From Protula sp. h YS-2021 (taxonomy: Eukaryota > Annelida > Polychaeta > Sabellida > Serpulidae): a stretch of 64,000 nt of DNA. The translations under genes were made by a program, and so were the position numbers. Location: assembly GCA_949752745.1 (NCBI GenBank), contig OX457031.1, positions 18,591,424 through 18,655,423 on the forward strand. Direction: 5' to 3'. Positions 43,960 through 54,947 of the stretch are shown piece after piece (position 1 is the stretch's first letter; every line of letters starts with the position of its first letter). The notes beneath the pieces were generated by a model. It saw only the letters and a list, made by a program, of their open reading frames with translations. It was not told the DNA's origin and did no database searches.

Positions 43960-43995
43960 CCTTTTATACCACTTCAATGGTGTGTTGACTCAGCA
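43960..43995 (-). promoter_or_regulatory. polymerase promoter: TATA box plus MARE-like site
   Basis: On the minus strand, GTATAAAAGG (43960-43969) lies 68 bp before the polymerase ATG. TGTTGACTCAGCA on the plus strand (43983-43995) sits 13 bp upstream of it. A second, perfect TGCTGACTCAGCA is at 44107-44119. Confidence 0.75.
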
Positions 43996-44381
43996 GAATG
44001 TATCACTAGTTGACTAGTTGACATGTTTCACTCATGCTTTTATGCTACTTCCATGTAATCAAAATATGGTGTGTAACTTTTCAAACTTGTTCCAAAATGT
44101 TAAAATTGCTGACTCAGCAGAATTTTACTTGTGTATATGAATGTCTTACTTACAGTTGTGAAGTTGTACAGCTGCACTGCTACACAGCAGAGACATCTAG
44201 CGGTGAAGTTAATTGGTCTGTCAAATGGTATTCATCCGCCAAATGGTATTCATCCGCCAACTAGACCTGAAATGTGATAAAATGTATTCTCACACACACA
44301 CACACACACACACAAACATGTTTTGCTTCATTTCATAATATAGGATGGCCCTTAAAAGGGCCCGAAATATTTTAGTATATA
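43996..44381. other. intergenic/regulatory region upstream of the polymerase gene
   Basis: Holds a perfect MARE palindrome (44107-44119), a direct repeat (AATGGTATTCATCCGCCA, about 44225-44258) and a (CA)n tract at 44291-44313. The plus-strand frame at 44034-44264 has no family features. Confidence 0.55.
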
Positions 44382-44657
44382 TCAGCAGCAGTTATGGGGT
44401 TGTCCCTCATATTCCAACCACACTTGACACTTGCAGTATCGTTGAGTCAGTGTTACTATGCGGTTGTTCCACATAAATGTAATTACTACGTCAGGCTTCA
44501 CTGCAGTGATCTGAGTTGGAAATTGTAGCACCTCCTCCAAAGCATATGTAATATCAGCTGCTTCAGCTTCATCACGCATATTTACCCAGATGCAAACAGA
44601 TTCATTCGCTTGAAACGCTGTTAAGTCATCAATGATGATAGCTGGTGTGTTATCCAT
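44382..44657 (-). CDS. hypothetical right-end Polinton protein (91 aa)
   Basis: The first ATG is at 44657; the frame is open to a TTG at 44729, but that stretch is the promoter. Starts MDNTPAIIIDDLTAF, then VCIWVNMRDEAEAADITYAL, and ends in a Cys-containing segment (QRYCKCQVWLEYEGQPHNCC). No family recognised. Its promoter is an inverted, near-identical copy of the one driving the CARD-like gene at the other end, so the two genes are probably expressed together. Confidence 0.55.
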   Translation of the reverse strand: MDNTPAIIIDDLTAFQANESVCIWVNMRDEAEAADITYALEEVLQFPTQITAVKPDVVITFMWNNRIVTLTQRYCKCQVWLEYEGQPHNCC

Positions 44658-44663
44658 GATGTG

Positions 44664-44748
44664 TCTGACAATGTCTCTAAGCCTTGAGACACCACACTTA
44701 TATAGGATTTTATCATGCTGATTCGACAAAAATTTTTGGTGCTCTCCT
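44664..44748 (-). promoter_or_regulatory. right-end promoter, inverted copy of the left-end promoter
   Basis: On the minus strand, AATCAGCATGATAAAATC, then CTATATAAGT (44697-44706), then GTGTCTCAAGGCTTAG and GTCAGACAC repeat the left promoter at 28712-28775 with few changes. Upstream CAGGAGAGCACC also matches CAGGAGAACAAA at the left end. Only one half-MARE (TGCTGATTCGA on the plus strand) is kept here. Confidence 0.75.
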
Positions 44749-45098
44749 GGGGGGGGGGGGTCGGTACATAGTCTGTCCTAGGGGGGGGGGGTCGGTACAT
44801 AGTATGCCCTAGGGGGGGGGGGTCGGTACATAGTATGTCCTAGGGGGGGGGGGGTCGGTACATAGTATGTCCTAGGGGGGGGGTCGGTACATAGTATGTC
44901 CTAGGGGGGGGGGTCGGTACATAGTATGTCCTAGGGGGGGGGGTCGGTACATAGTATGTCCTAGGGGGGGGGGGTCGGTACATAGTATGTCCTAGGGGGG
45001 GGGGGGTCGGTACATAGTATGTCCTAGGGGGGGGGGGTCGGTACATAGTATGTCCTAGGGGGGGGGGTCGGTACATAGTATGTCCTAGGGGGGGGGGT
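44749..45098. repeat. right subterminal array, eleven ~30-bp units with G runs
   Basis: Eleven copies of TCGGTACATAGTATGTCCTA separated by runs of 8-13 G. The regular G runs on one strand could form G-quadruplexes. The Pro-rich minus-strand frames are artefacts. Confidence 0.93.
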
Positions 45099-45118
45099 CG
45101 GGTTCATTGGCTTCATGT

Positions 45119-45491
45119 TGATTGACAGGTCGGGTTCATTGGCTTCATGTTGATTGACTCGGCCAAACCACTTTCGCTCCAGACAGCATCATCTCAGTAT
45201 GACGTCATGATGACGTCACACATGGTCGCGCCTATCCTAACGCTTATCATGACTTCCGGTCCAGACATGATGACGTCACTTCCGGTCCAGACATCATGAC
45301 GTCACTTCCGGTCCAGACATCATGACGTCACTTCCGGTCCAGACATGATGACGTCACTTCCACTCCAGACAGCACTTCCGGTCCAGACAGCACTTCCGGT
45401 CTAGACAGCACTTCCGGTCCAGACATGATGACGTCACTTCCAGACAGTATGACGTCATCAAGTGACCCAGAACCAACGTTTTCACCCTACT
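45119..45491 (-). repeat. right terminal inverted repeat
   Basis: 373 bp matching the left repeat, with one more 26-bp CRE unit (GTCATGATGTCTGGACCGGA plus AGTGAC). A 30-bp stretch around GGTTCATTGGCTTCATGTTG is duplicated across its inner edge (45100-45160). Confidence 0.93.
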
Positions 45492-45497
45492 TTAAGG
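45492..45497. repeat. right target-site duplication TTAAGG
   Basis: Pairs with 27721-27726 and marks the exact outer end of the Polinton. Confidence 0.95.
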
Positions 45498-47809
45498 GCA
45501 CAGATTACACTAAAGCAAGCTGTCAGATGCCACAGTATTTATAATTAATTAGAAATAAACATAAAAAACGATGAATCATGCATATATTTGAATAACATGC
45601 GCATTCAACAGGACTGAGTAAGTTGCCTTGAGCAATGGCCTCGTATATCCCAGAATATGAATGCATACTGTTGGTCAAATACTTCATCCCAGGCTCTAAC
45701 CACCTGCATTACTTTCAGTGTGGATTTAATTCAGCCGTTGATTATCTCAACAATCGTTGCTTTTAGAGGTGGACATCGTCGTGCACATAATTGTTAGCAT
45801 AAGTTGTATTGTAAATTTCTTTTCGACCTAAATAATAAAAACTATGTAACTCTGACTAATTCATTCGAAAAGCAAACAAAAGTGGATAAACAAAACTCGA
45901 TTTCAGTTTGGTGTTTCATGTACTATAAATTTCGACCTTGCTGAGTTGGGTCCTTCAATTATGTTTCAGAAAGACTTCGGTTACCCTAGCGCTTCACCAT
46001 ACCCTTAACAGTTGAGACGCAGAACAAGAATGTCCGTGGACATTGTAACCATCCTTAAAAGCTAAGACATTACAATGGTCTCCCTTTAAGCCATCAGTTT
46101 TTAGTGAACCGAGCACAAAAATGCTAAAACTCCATGTAGTAATACAATATATTAAGTAGTTACACGAAAGTGTTAATTATTATTACTCAACTTGAGAAAC
46201 ACTAAAGATACAGGAAGCAAGGAAACACACACAATAACTTTAAAATTTTTCGGCTCCAGCACAGACAAACACTAGAGCCTTTTCAGAAGCATAGGTCTAA
46301 ATTTTATCCGTTGTGCATGACTGGCAGGGTTATCCCATTATCAGTGGATCCCAGTAAACATTACGATGTTCGACAAAGTTGGATAGACGTCACTCCTGAT
46401 ATTGAATCAAAGCCGGATTTTAATTGTTTATGGAAGTCAAAACAACATCTGTCTCACGAGATTGCGTAGAAGTTGGGAAAATATTAATCTACAACCGCAC
46501 CAAAGACAGCGACAATCATATTGTGGCCACCCTTCGTCATAATACCCCTTGGGCCATCGGTTCTCGCAAAATATATATGAACTTGATTTCCATGAATATT
46601 GTTCAAACGTGTTGAGGCAAAACTTGCGGGCTCTTGTAATTCTTATAATTTACGTCCTTGTTTCGATCTACTTTTAAAGTGACCTGTCATGGCTATCACA
46701 GAGCGATAACAGATTATTTCTAGTCTATACAACGTCAATTTTTCAACGTCGATTTTTTTAACGTCTACTGAACGTTACACAAAGACGTTGATTATCCGTC
46801 CCGAAAGTTGCGTTTTGGTTGCGTAAAGAAAACAACGTCTAAACGGCGTTGCCTTGACAACGTCTATTCAACGTTATGTCACAGACGTTGATTAGGCATT
46901 GCTCTGTGGTCCAGACCAGTCACAACCATAGTATAACCAGAGGTAATGTTGTGGTTCGATCGACCTTAGAATGGTAGCTGGGGTATTTTAATCATTTTAA
47001 TCATTTTTTTAAATTTAAATTATTGTTTTAATAAATAGAATGATTTTTGAAGATTATAGAAAATTAAGGATTTTCTGATAAAGGACTACCCGAAAATATT
47101 TAAAAACAGAACAAAATTATTTCAAGACTTTTCACTGTACCCGTTCCTGATTCATCGTGTGACGTTTATTTTGAATGTTGCGGTACAGTATAATAGCATA
47201 GATGGACGACATTGCGATTTTTATTTGTAACCAGGTCACACAGTTGTGTAGTTTTCAACATCTATCCAGCGCTGACCTTCCGATGTCTATTCAAAGTTTT
47301 ACCAAAGACGTTTTAGACATCAGCGAAAGGTTTTTTGGTTGTGACCAAAAGCAATGTTTAAACAACTTAGCCAAGGGCTATTCAAGGTTGTGCCGTCGAT
47401 TAGACCTTGATCATGACCGTGAAACAATCACAAACAAATTTCAAAGAATATTAGATTTTTGCGTTCTGGTGGGGCTACATGTCGTAACCTAAAATTGACT
47501 TTATATGTACGTCGTAATGTTTACTGGGACACAGCATATCAAAAAGTGTGTTTCGCAACGTCTTCGTGCGACTGGCATCGTAGCACCACTTTTAACACAG
47601 AATTCTAAATTTCTAAGTCTCCAGTATTTTTATGGTCCCAAGTTTAAGTCAACAGCGAAAAGGCCCAGTATGGAAATAGATTACTGAGACACAAGCAAAA
47701 CGTTGACAAAAGTTACGCATTCAACACTAATAAAATGACAAACTAATCCACTACAACTCATCATTTTTGCTACTTCAAGCAAAAATGTTTAAAGATCTAG
47801 TCTACTTAC
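45498..47809. other. host DNA, no gene recognised
   Basis: About 46730-46900 is rich in CAACGTC/AACGTT motifs in both orientations (ACGTTGATTA, CAACGTCTA) and looks like a small dispersed repeat. An open frame at 47202-47492 could not be linked to any family. Confidence 0.4.
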
Positions 47810-47950
47810 TATTATATTCTAAACCCTCTTCGAAATTACCGAATCCTCCCCCGTCTGTGCTGTCCCCATTAGAACCTCCAGGGCCGAGTTGTCGCCTTGT
47901 GTCTCCTCTATTTCGTCCTCTTGGTTTCGGCTTTAGTTTTGAACCGGTCC
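47810..47950 (-). CDS. candidate upstream exon of the nicotinic receptor-like gene
   Basis: A 141-bp open block between a good acceptor (TTTATTTTTCAG) and a consensus donor (ATA/GTAAGTAG). It encodes TGSKLKPKPRGRNRGDTRRQ, then a Gly-rich acidic stretch (GGSNGDSTDGGGFGNFEEG) ending LEYN. It leaves in phase 1, the phase required by the exon at 25907; the join would read EYN-T-RFLFRNASHEER. It also enters in phase 1, as expected after a signal-peptide exon, which was not found. If correct, the Polinton lies inside a 21.9-kb intron of this gene. A separate gene is the alternative. Confidence 0.5.
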
Positions 47951-49784
47951 CTGAAAAATAAATTTAAAGTATTTTTAAAACAAAGCGCTATTTCGTGCTG
48001 AGTATATAATCACTTGGAAACAGTGCATAAACGGAAAATGGACAGTCAGTGAGACTGAAATGAAGTGATTTCCTTGCATTTGCAGATTTAAGATATTCTT
48101 GTCACACTCAATCACATTCGCCCTTCATACCAGATTCCTTGAAATTCGGCTCGCTACCAATGACACAAAACTGTTTCAAAAGAATTCCCAAATTAGATCT
48201 TGATTATTTGAGGTTATTTAATTGCCATACCGAGGGCCAGTCAGCAGAGGGAGGGAGGGAGGGAGGGAGGGAGGGAGGGAGGGAGGGAGGGAGGGAGGGA
48301 GGGAGGGAGGGAGGGAGGGAGGGAGGGAGCGAGGGAGGGAGCGAGGGAGCGAGGGAGGGAGGGAGCGAGGGAGGGAGCGAGGGAGCGAGGGAGGGAGCGA
48401 GGGAGGGAGCGAGGGAGCGAGGGAGGGAGCGAGGGAGGGAGGGAGGGAGGGAGCGAGGGAGGGAGCGAGGGAGGGAGGGAGGGAGGGAGGGAGGGTGGGA
48501 GGGAGGGAGGGAGGGAGGGAGGGAGGGAGGCAAGGAGGCAGCAACAGAACAGCCATTAAAATCTTCCCATCATCTGGCACATTCTCATTGAATCCCGGAC
48601 AAAAGCTACAGATACAATCACCTTCGAATCTGACTGTGATTGGCTGCGACCAAACAACACAACTATTGTATAAGCAGCGTTTTCAAAGCACTAAAATATG
48701 TTCAATTATTTACACGTATGACAAGTTTGACTACCCTCCCTGCTCTCCCTTCCCTCCACTTCCCTGCCCTTCTTCTCTCCCTGTCTTTAGGGTTTTGTAT
48801 CATTAGGTATTCAGGCACGTTTCGTGGCACGTGCCTGCGATATGAACAAAACACACAACAGCCAAAGCATATTTGTATGGGGCATCCCCAATAAAAAACA
48901 CACATAATCTATTTCATACTTGAAGCTCTTTTCAATCAGATAATGAACATTTACTCGTGGTTTATTGAAAATGAGTTTTACTTCTTTCAAACACTTTTTT
49001 CCACAAGGTTTTTAGCCTCATTTCAGAAGTCTTCCAAGACTTAAAACTCGAAACCGAAGGTCTGTATGTTTACCCCCCCCCCCCACCCCGTGCCCCCATG
49101 ACACCCCCCTCCCCAGGCCCACATTTGCATACGTAGTTTATACATAACACCAAGTGGATTTTCAACTCTGATGTAGAATTAATAACTTGCTGTAAAGGCC
49201 TCCAATTCTGCCAACGTTTTATTATTCCCACAAGTAAGTTTTCGTGCACCAGCTAGTTGCCATCGATAAAATACGCGCGAAGATTGTCGGACTTTATTTA
49301 TGGGACTGTATACTCAAGTAAAGTAATTCAATTAGGGAGAACTTTCAACTGTAGCAGTTCTTAAAAAAGTTTACTTCTGAGTGTCTGGAAATAACTTACT
49401 GCATAGATTCTTTTATTTCCATATTTTATAGCCAGACATCTTCCTCCCATCATTCAGAACGAGGACAAAACTACAAACCTGTTTCACGCACCATTCTCAA
49501 ACAACAGGTAACATGCGGGAGATATCGCAGCATCAAAAATATATATTTCTTCTGCTAAGGACAAAATATAAAAAGGGCGAGATGAAATCAGTTTAGAGCA
49601 ACAGTAGGGACGCAACAATACTGCCGCTTCCAAACCATTCCCAAATGTTTTACTTTGTTCTTCTGGGGTGGGAGAGGGGTGCAAGTGGGGGGGGGGGGCA
49701 TTTGGAATCACATGTGTCATCAGGCGTGTCTAAAAACGCGGAGAAATGGGGTCAATTCTGAGGCGAGACGCGGTCTCCGCGGAG
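47951..49784. other. host DNA with a GGGA minisatellite
   Basis: No gene recognised apart from the repeat at 48246-48531. C runs near 49073 and a G run near 49688. Frames of up to 194 residues here come from the GGGA repeat. Confidence 0.5.
48246..48531. repeat. (GGGA)n with interspersed GCGA units
   Basis: About 285 bp of GGGA tetranucleotide with a central zone of GGGAGCGA variants. All six frames are open or nearly so, producing false Gly/Arg/Glu-rich or Pro/Ser-rich proteins. Confidence 0.95.
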
Positions 49785-50391
49785 GGGGTACATACAATTT
49801 GACCAACCGCAATTTGACCAACCACAATTTGACCAACAGAAATTTGACCAACTGCAATTTGACCAACCGCTTAATGGAAAAACTGACATTTGACCAACTT
49901 TCAGTTTTAGATATACATAACCTTGTAAATCTAGGAGTTCGAGGTTTCGTAAGAAAAAGTAATTTCAAAGAAGTGCTCATTCGTATCAAAGAGATGTTGT
50001 GGTAATCCTCTCGCTGTCAATGAGTGTCATAAGGTTGAGTTCCACGTGCCCCGTTAATCTCCGTAATCCGGCGTTATACAAACAAACCCAAACCTGGTGG
50101 AAACTTTAGTGTCATCTCAGGTACGTGTTTTATGTGAAGTTTTGCGAGGATATGAGATTACTACCATTACAGTACTTTTACTCGCAGTGTTATAACTGTT
50201 TAAATGTTGCTTTTGTCGGAACATTTGTGATTGCTAATGTTTTACTGATAAGTGGTACGAAAAACAATAAATTATGAAGTTGGTCAAATGTCCGTTTTTT
50301 CATTAAGAGGTTGGTCAAATTGCGGTTGGTCAAATTTCAGTTGGTCAAATTTCGGTTGGTCAAATTTCGGTTGGTCAAATGTCCTACACCC
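49785..50391. mobile_element. foldback element C, 15-bp-unit inverted arms, 8-bp TSD
   Basis: 607 bp between direct repeats CCGCGGAG (49777-49784 and 50392-50399). The left arm reads GGGGTACATACAATTTGACC, then 15-bp units of AATTTGACCAACCGC; a spacer (TTAATGGAAAAACTG) and one more unit follow. The right arm is the inverted counterpart (ends ACATTTGACC from outside). The interior of about 350 bp has an open stretch (VLDIHNLVNLGVRGFVRKSN and on to EMLW, stop near 50005) with no known family. Confidence 0.82.
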
Positions 50392-52402
50392 CCGCGGAGT
50401 GCCAATTTCAGTAAAAGCGGGGTGGGAGATGAGGGTTAGTTTCACTGAGTACTCTGCGTTTCCTCCCAAAAGAAGGTGAAGGGTTTCTTTTGCAACTACA
50501 TTCCTTGTTTGCCTGAAAATGAGGTATCAATCCAAACTTGGCATTACGTGTTAAGGGGTCGTTTTAAAAAGTCAACCGCACACGTGCTTACCATTTTGTG
50601 CATAGTGTCCCAACCTTGGCCCCGGCACTTCAGTCATGGCATTCTACACCTTCCATTCCCTTTCAGACCCATCGGTTTTCAGTGACACGAAGGAAGTTGC
50701 TATATTTTACGGGCAACAACTGAATGCACGATCGCCGCGTTACAGCCTTGGCTCTCACACCTACTACCCTTTAGGACTGAACAAATTAAATCTAAAGCGC
50801 TATATCGTTATACCCAAAAACGGAGGCTGACATCGGACAGCACAGGTAACTAACTCTTCCCTGCAGAGCGAGGCAGCAGAATAAATTAACCGACGATTTA
50901 GTGCTGCGGCAGTCATTTCAAGCGTCAACCACTGTATAAAACTTGTGGCTGAGTTTTCGTCACGTGGTGTATCAATGCCGTCAGATAACCGATAAGTCAT
51001 AGGGGAAGTAAACTTTCTACTCAAGGCATCTACTTTTATAAACGCGTATGTTTTCTTTTTTGGAATCACTGGTCCACGCGAGTATCTTTTTATGTTCCGG
51101 GAAAGGCAATAATGGTATGAAAGATTCTACAGAAAGCAGGCAGTCTGTGTATTGATTAGACCTCAATGAAACTACCCGGTAATTGCTTTTTTTAGGATCA
51201 AGAGCTGAACCCCCGAAGTTCTAAAAATAGAACGAGTCATTTGATTGTCAATCACAAAACATAGACTCAGAGTGAATCTTTTTTTGCGGAGAGTTTAGAA
51301 CTGAAAATGAAGTAATAGTTGTGCATACTTTTAGTCTATTTGTGCGACTTTTCAAGCCAATATTTTATAATTATTTTTTACTAATATCACACCCAACAGA
51401 GACTTTTGTTTGTGATATTTTGTATGCGTTCCAGTGTGTATTTCCGATAGTATGCGTTGTGCCTGTGCGTATATTTTGTGTACATAATCAAGAGTGTTGT
51501 GCGCATATAACACAGTAAAACCTGGTTATTGCAGCCAGCGTTGGGACTGCACAGTTTGTCCAGAATGGCAAGGCTAATCAGGCTGTGCAAAAATGGATTC
51601 ATTTGATCGCTGATTGAACGACTGTTGGTAATCTTTTCGCCAAACAGTTCAGTTCTAAAGATGTGCTTATGTTGTTTATCGCAGTAAGTGTCAGACTTCT
51701 CATTTTCTTCGATATTTTTTTTCAAGACAGGCGTATGATCCGAAATTGGCTCCAGCCAAAACTTGAAAAATAAAATGCCGACAACGCTAGTGAAACACGG
51801 AAAATGCCGAGTACTTCGATGTGTTCCTGCTGGTCAGATTGCAAACAAAACTAATGCATTCCTTTAACAAGGAATCCTCGCAGAACGGAACTATCCGAAA
51901 CCAGGTAAAGCCTGCCGGATGTTGTTAGTAATGGCGGGAAATCACAGGAGGGGGTCGGGGGATGGGGTGGGGTTTTATACTGCCTTAAGGCACAATCGCC
52001 TCGAAATTATTGCCCCTGTAATGGCTACTACGGACCCCGCTTGAATCATGTTTAGGTGAGTACTCTTGATCTGGCCTAGTAAATGGACACATTGTTTTGC
52101 CCAAAGCTCGTTTCGCTGGCGTCTCAGCGGTAGCTTCCTTACACCGGATATTATAACATCCACTTAGCAAACATTTAGTAATATCCTGTATACTCAAACA
52201 TCTTGCAACTTTCACTAGTAGTTACTTTTATTTGAATCTCCTATGTACGAATACTCTGTGGCACTAATTGCCCATGCAGGGATGCAATTGAACCTTCATC
52301 ATAGGACCAGCTCGCAAATTAGACCTCCTCAAAAACAAAACCGTTTTTCTATAGTTACAGCTGTCTTCTACTAATAAGGACAACCAAACAGAGCCATCAT
52401 CA

Positions 52403-52468
<66 letters not shown>

Positions 52469-53660
52469 TTTATTTTTATTTTTTTTATTATTATTATTAC
52501 AGGGTACAAAATCTTTATCCCGCATTTCTCTATTTTATTGAAACCTTGGCCCAATCTGTAAAACGTTCTTTGCTCTGTAGAGGTCTACATACGGCCCTGT
52601 ACTTTACCCCATATCAAATTCCAGTATTCCTAAAACAAAACTACTTCAAAATTACCGAATTTATAAACAACGGTATGTTTGCAGGCTTTTGCGGTAGCAC
52701 TGCAGGTATCACATCGGTATGCCGAATTTTGGGACCATGCCGCCAAGAGCCAGCAGTAGTAAATCGGTATACCGCAGCGCCGGTATGTACCGAATTCGAA
52801 TTGATTTGCAACCGTACCGCAAAGGGACCATCAAACCGGTATTGAATCGACATACTACAGTTCCAGTATCTCGAATTCGAATCGACTTGGAACTATACCT
52901 AACAGGGACTGTCAATAAATCTACTATCCGGTTTATTATGCTTTCATTATATGTCTCCCCCTGAGGGAGACATATATAGCATTTGTTGTGTCCGTCCGTC
53001 TGTCTGTCCGTCCGTCTGTTCTTATTAAATTAATTAGTAGATTTTCTCAAAACATACATACATATTGGGGTACATGTTTAGATGATGCCCGTGTTATTAT
53101 TTTTTCGTTCCTTCAAAAATTTTATTTTTGGCAATTTTTTAACATAGGGGGGAGGGTCGAGCATTTTTTCACTTTGGCAGGCTATATCTCCAAAACAGTT
53201 CGTTTGATAGGGCTCATACGTCGTAAGAAGAACACACATATAGCGCAAATATATACTACGAAGTTTTTTTTTCATTTCTGTTGAAAATGTATTTTGGCGA
53301 TTTTTTTTATTTTTGATTTTTAAGTTTTTTGGCCATATTGTTGAATTGGGCTGAAACGTGGCAAGAAGAACTCACATATAGTGCAAATGTTTACTGCCAA
53401 GTTTTTCTTGATTTTCTGTAAAATGTATTTTTGGCGATTTTTAAAATTTTTTCGACTCGCCAATGTTGTACTTTTAAGCAAGGAATTTTTTCCAGGTGAC
53501 TGATTGGGGGCGGGGGAGACAGATGCGTTTTTGTTTTGACAAAAACACTGGCCAGTCTAGTTTTTTTCGTTCTAAAAGGAATTGTATGTTGGTTAAATAA
53601 ACAAAACTCGCATTTACAACACTTCACATAGCTTAATTTTTAATGTAACATTTGATCTAA
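50392..53660. other. host DNA with simple repeats
   Basis: No gene recognised. (ATT)n at 52403-52497. A diverged duplication containing CGAATTCGAAT lies at about 52725-52900. TGTCTCCCCCTGAGGGAGAC (52953) followed by a TCCGTCCGTCTGTCTG tract starts another dispersed repeat. Confidence 0.45.
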
Positions 53661-53859
53661 TACAGTGGAACCTCGGCATCGGACCACTTCCCTCTTGGGA
53701 CCACCTCTGAATTAGGGCACAGTTTTTTCGGTCCCGAATGCGCTCCATAGACCTTAATGGTTAAGAAAACTTCGGACCATATCGGGCCGCTTTTTTCGGT
53801 CCCGAGCCCTCAAAATGCCTGAGATCGGACCACTTTCAGTCAGTGGGGAATCCACTGTA
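53661..53859. mobile_element. short MITE with TA-CAGTGGA ends
   Basis: About 199 bp starting TACAGTGGAACCTCGG and ending AATCCACTGTA, a Tc1/mariner-pogo type terminus with TA borders. The interior repeats CGGACCA(C/T)T and GGTCCCGA motifs in both orientations. Confidence 0.6.
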
Positions 53860-54067
53860 TTTTTGCGGCACATTACTTGCAACACTGAGTATGTTGCCGT
53901 CTTAGATATTGTTGCTAGGGATTTTGATAGCAAGTGTGTAACCAGACAGGGGCTTAGTTTTGTTATCTATGCTTTTGTACCTTGTCTAAACAATAGCGGC
54001 TGACAATATACAAACCTGAGACATCTTAATTTATGTGGTGCCTATTCTTTTAGTATTTAAGCCGACC

Positions 54068-54947
54068 GAATCCGGGACAAAATGACTCCGCCCAAAATGA
54101 CTCCGTCCAAAATGCCTCCAAAAACTGCAAGGGGGGACAAAAATGACTCCGCCCAAAATGCCCCGAAATATTATTTCGAATTTTTTTTAACTATTTCTGG
54201 CAAAGTGCCAGAAAATGTGTTTTGAGTAGACGGGCTTAATCCTGATCACGGGGAGTGTGAGAGGTGTGGCTTCGTTTCGGAAAACCAAGAACTCCAGGGT
54301 TGATTTGCCAGCGAGTTAAGAGACACTGTGATTTTTAACTGAGTTGATGAGTAAAGTGAGCCACTGAGTGAGTGAGTTAGAGACACTGTGATTGCTAACT
54401 GAGTTGATTAGCTAAATGCGCCAGTGAACTTGGAAAACCAAGAACTCCAGGGTTGATTTGCCAGCGAGTTAAGAGACACTGTGATTTTTAACTGAGTTGA
54501 TGAGTAAAGTGAGCCACTGAGTGAGTGAGTTAGAGACACTGTGATTGCTAACTGAGTTGATTAGCTAAATGCGCCAGTGAACTTGGAAAACCAAGAACTC
54601 CAGGGTTGATTTGCCAGCGAGTTAAGAGACACTGTGATTTTTAACTGAGTTGATGAGTAAAGTGAGCCACTGAGTGAGTGAGTTAGAGACACTGTGATTG
54701 CTAACTGAGTTGATTAGCTAAATGCGCCAGTGAACTTGGAGAAACAAGAACTCTGATTATCAGTTTTGATAAAATGTGAATTAACAAGAGTTGTCTTTTT
54801 CATTTATTAAAATAAACCATTCTTCCCTTCACTTTGAAAAAATAAGATTTCGAGGTATTTTGGGCGGAGTCATTTTGTCCCCCCTTGCAGTTTTTGGAGG
54901 CATTTTGGGCGGAGTCATTTTGGGCGGAGTCATTTTGGGCGGATACC
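54068..54947. mobile_element. foldback element B, 15-bp-unit inverted arms, 9-bp TSD
   Basis: 880 bp between direct repeats AAGCCGACC (54059-54067 and 54948-54956). The left end is GAATCCGGGACAAAATGACT; the right end, reversed, is GGTATCCGCCCAAAATGACT. These are the same outer bases as foldback element A. Units are 15 bp (GCCCAAAATGACTCC); the spacer is CAAAAACTGCAAGGGG. The interior carries three copies of a roughly 170-bp tandem repeat. Confidence 0.87.
54285..54745. repeat. about 170-bp tandem repeat, nearly three copies, inside foldback B
   Basis: Three copies run from AACCAAGAACTCCAGGGTTG through AGAGACACTGTGATTTTTAA and GTGATTGCTAACTGAGTTGA to GCGCCAGTGAACTTGG. The copies are almost identical, so amplification is recent. 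Confidence 0.92.

Larger units (their letters stand above)
27727..45491. mobile_element. complete Maverick/Polinton (adintovirus-like) element, 17,765 bp
   Basis: The element starts AG and ends CT between TTAAGG duplications, with 347/373-bp terminal inverted repeats. It encodes every Polinton core protein: protein-primed PolB, integrase with chromodomain, FtsK/HerA-type ATPase, adenain-like protease, and major and minor capsid proteins, plus at least twelve smaller genes. Genes at 28.8-38.5 kb run rightward; genes at 38.8-44.7 kb run leftward. All frames are open. Elements of this kind are endogenous viruses that replicate by protein priming and integrate with their own DDE integrase. Integrity and near-identical termini suggest a young, perhaps still active copy. 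Confidence 0.97.

Noticed and set aside
44840..45076. Pro/Tyr-rich minus-strand frame (MYRPPPLGHT repeats)
   Set aside because: A translation of the G-run array at the Polinton's right end.
47202..47492. 96-residue plus-strand frame starting MDDIAIFICNQVTQLC
   Set aside because: The composition looks protein-like and a helical fold is possible, but no family, splice context or promoter supports it.
48139..48806. Gly/Arg/Glu-rich and Pro/Ser-rich proteins
   Set aside because: Direct products of the GGGA tetranucleotide, open in nearly all frames.
49920..50005. Coding sequence inside foldback C (VLDIHNLVNLGVRGF ...)
   Set aside because: Only about 30 codons with no start of its own and no family match; kept as a note in the element entry.
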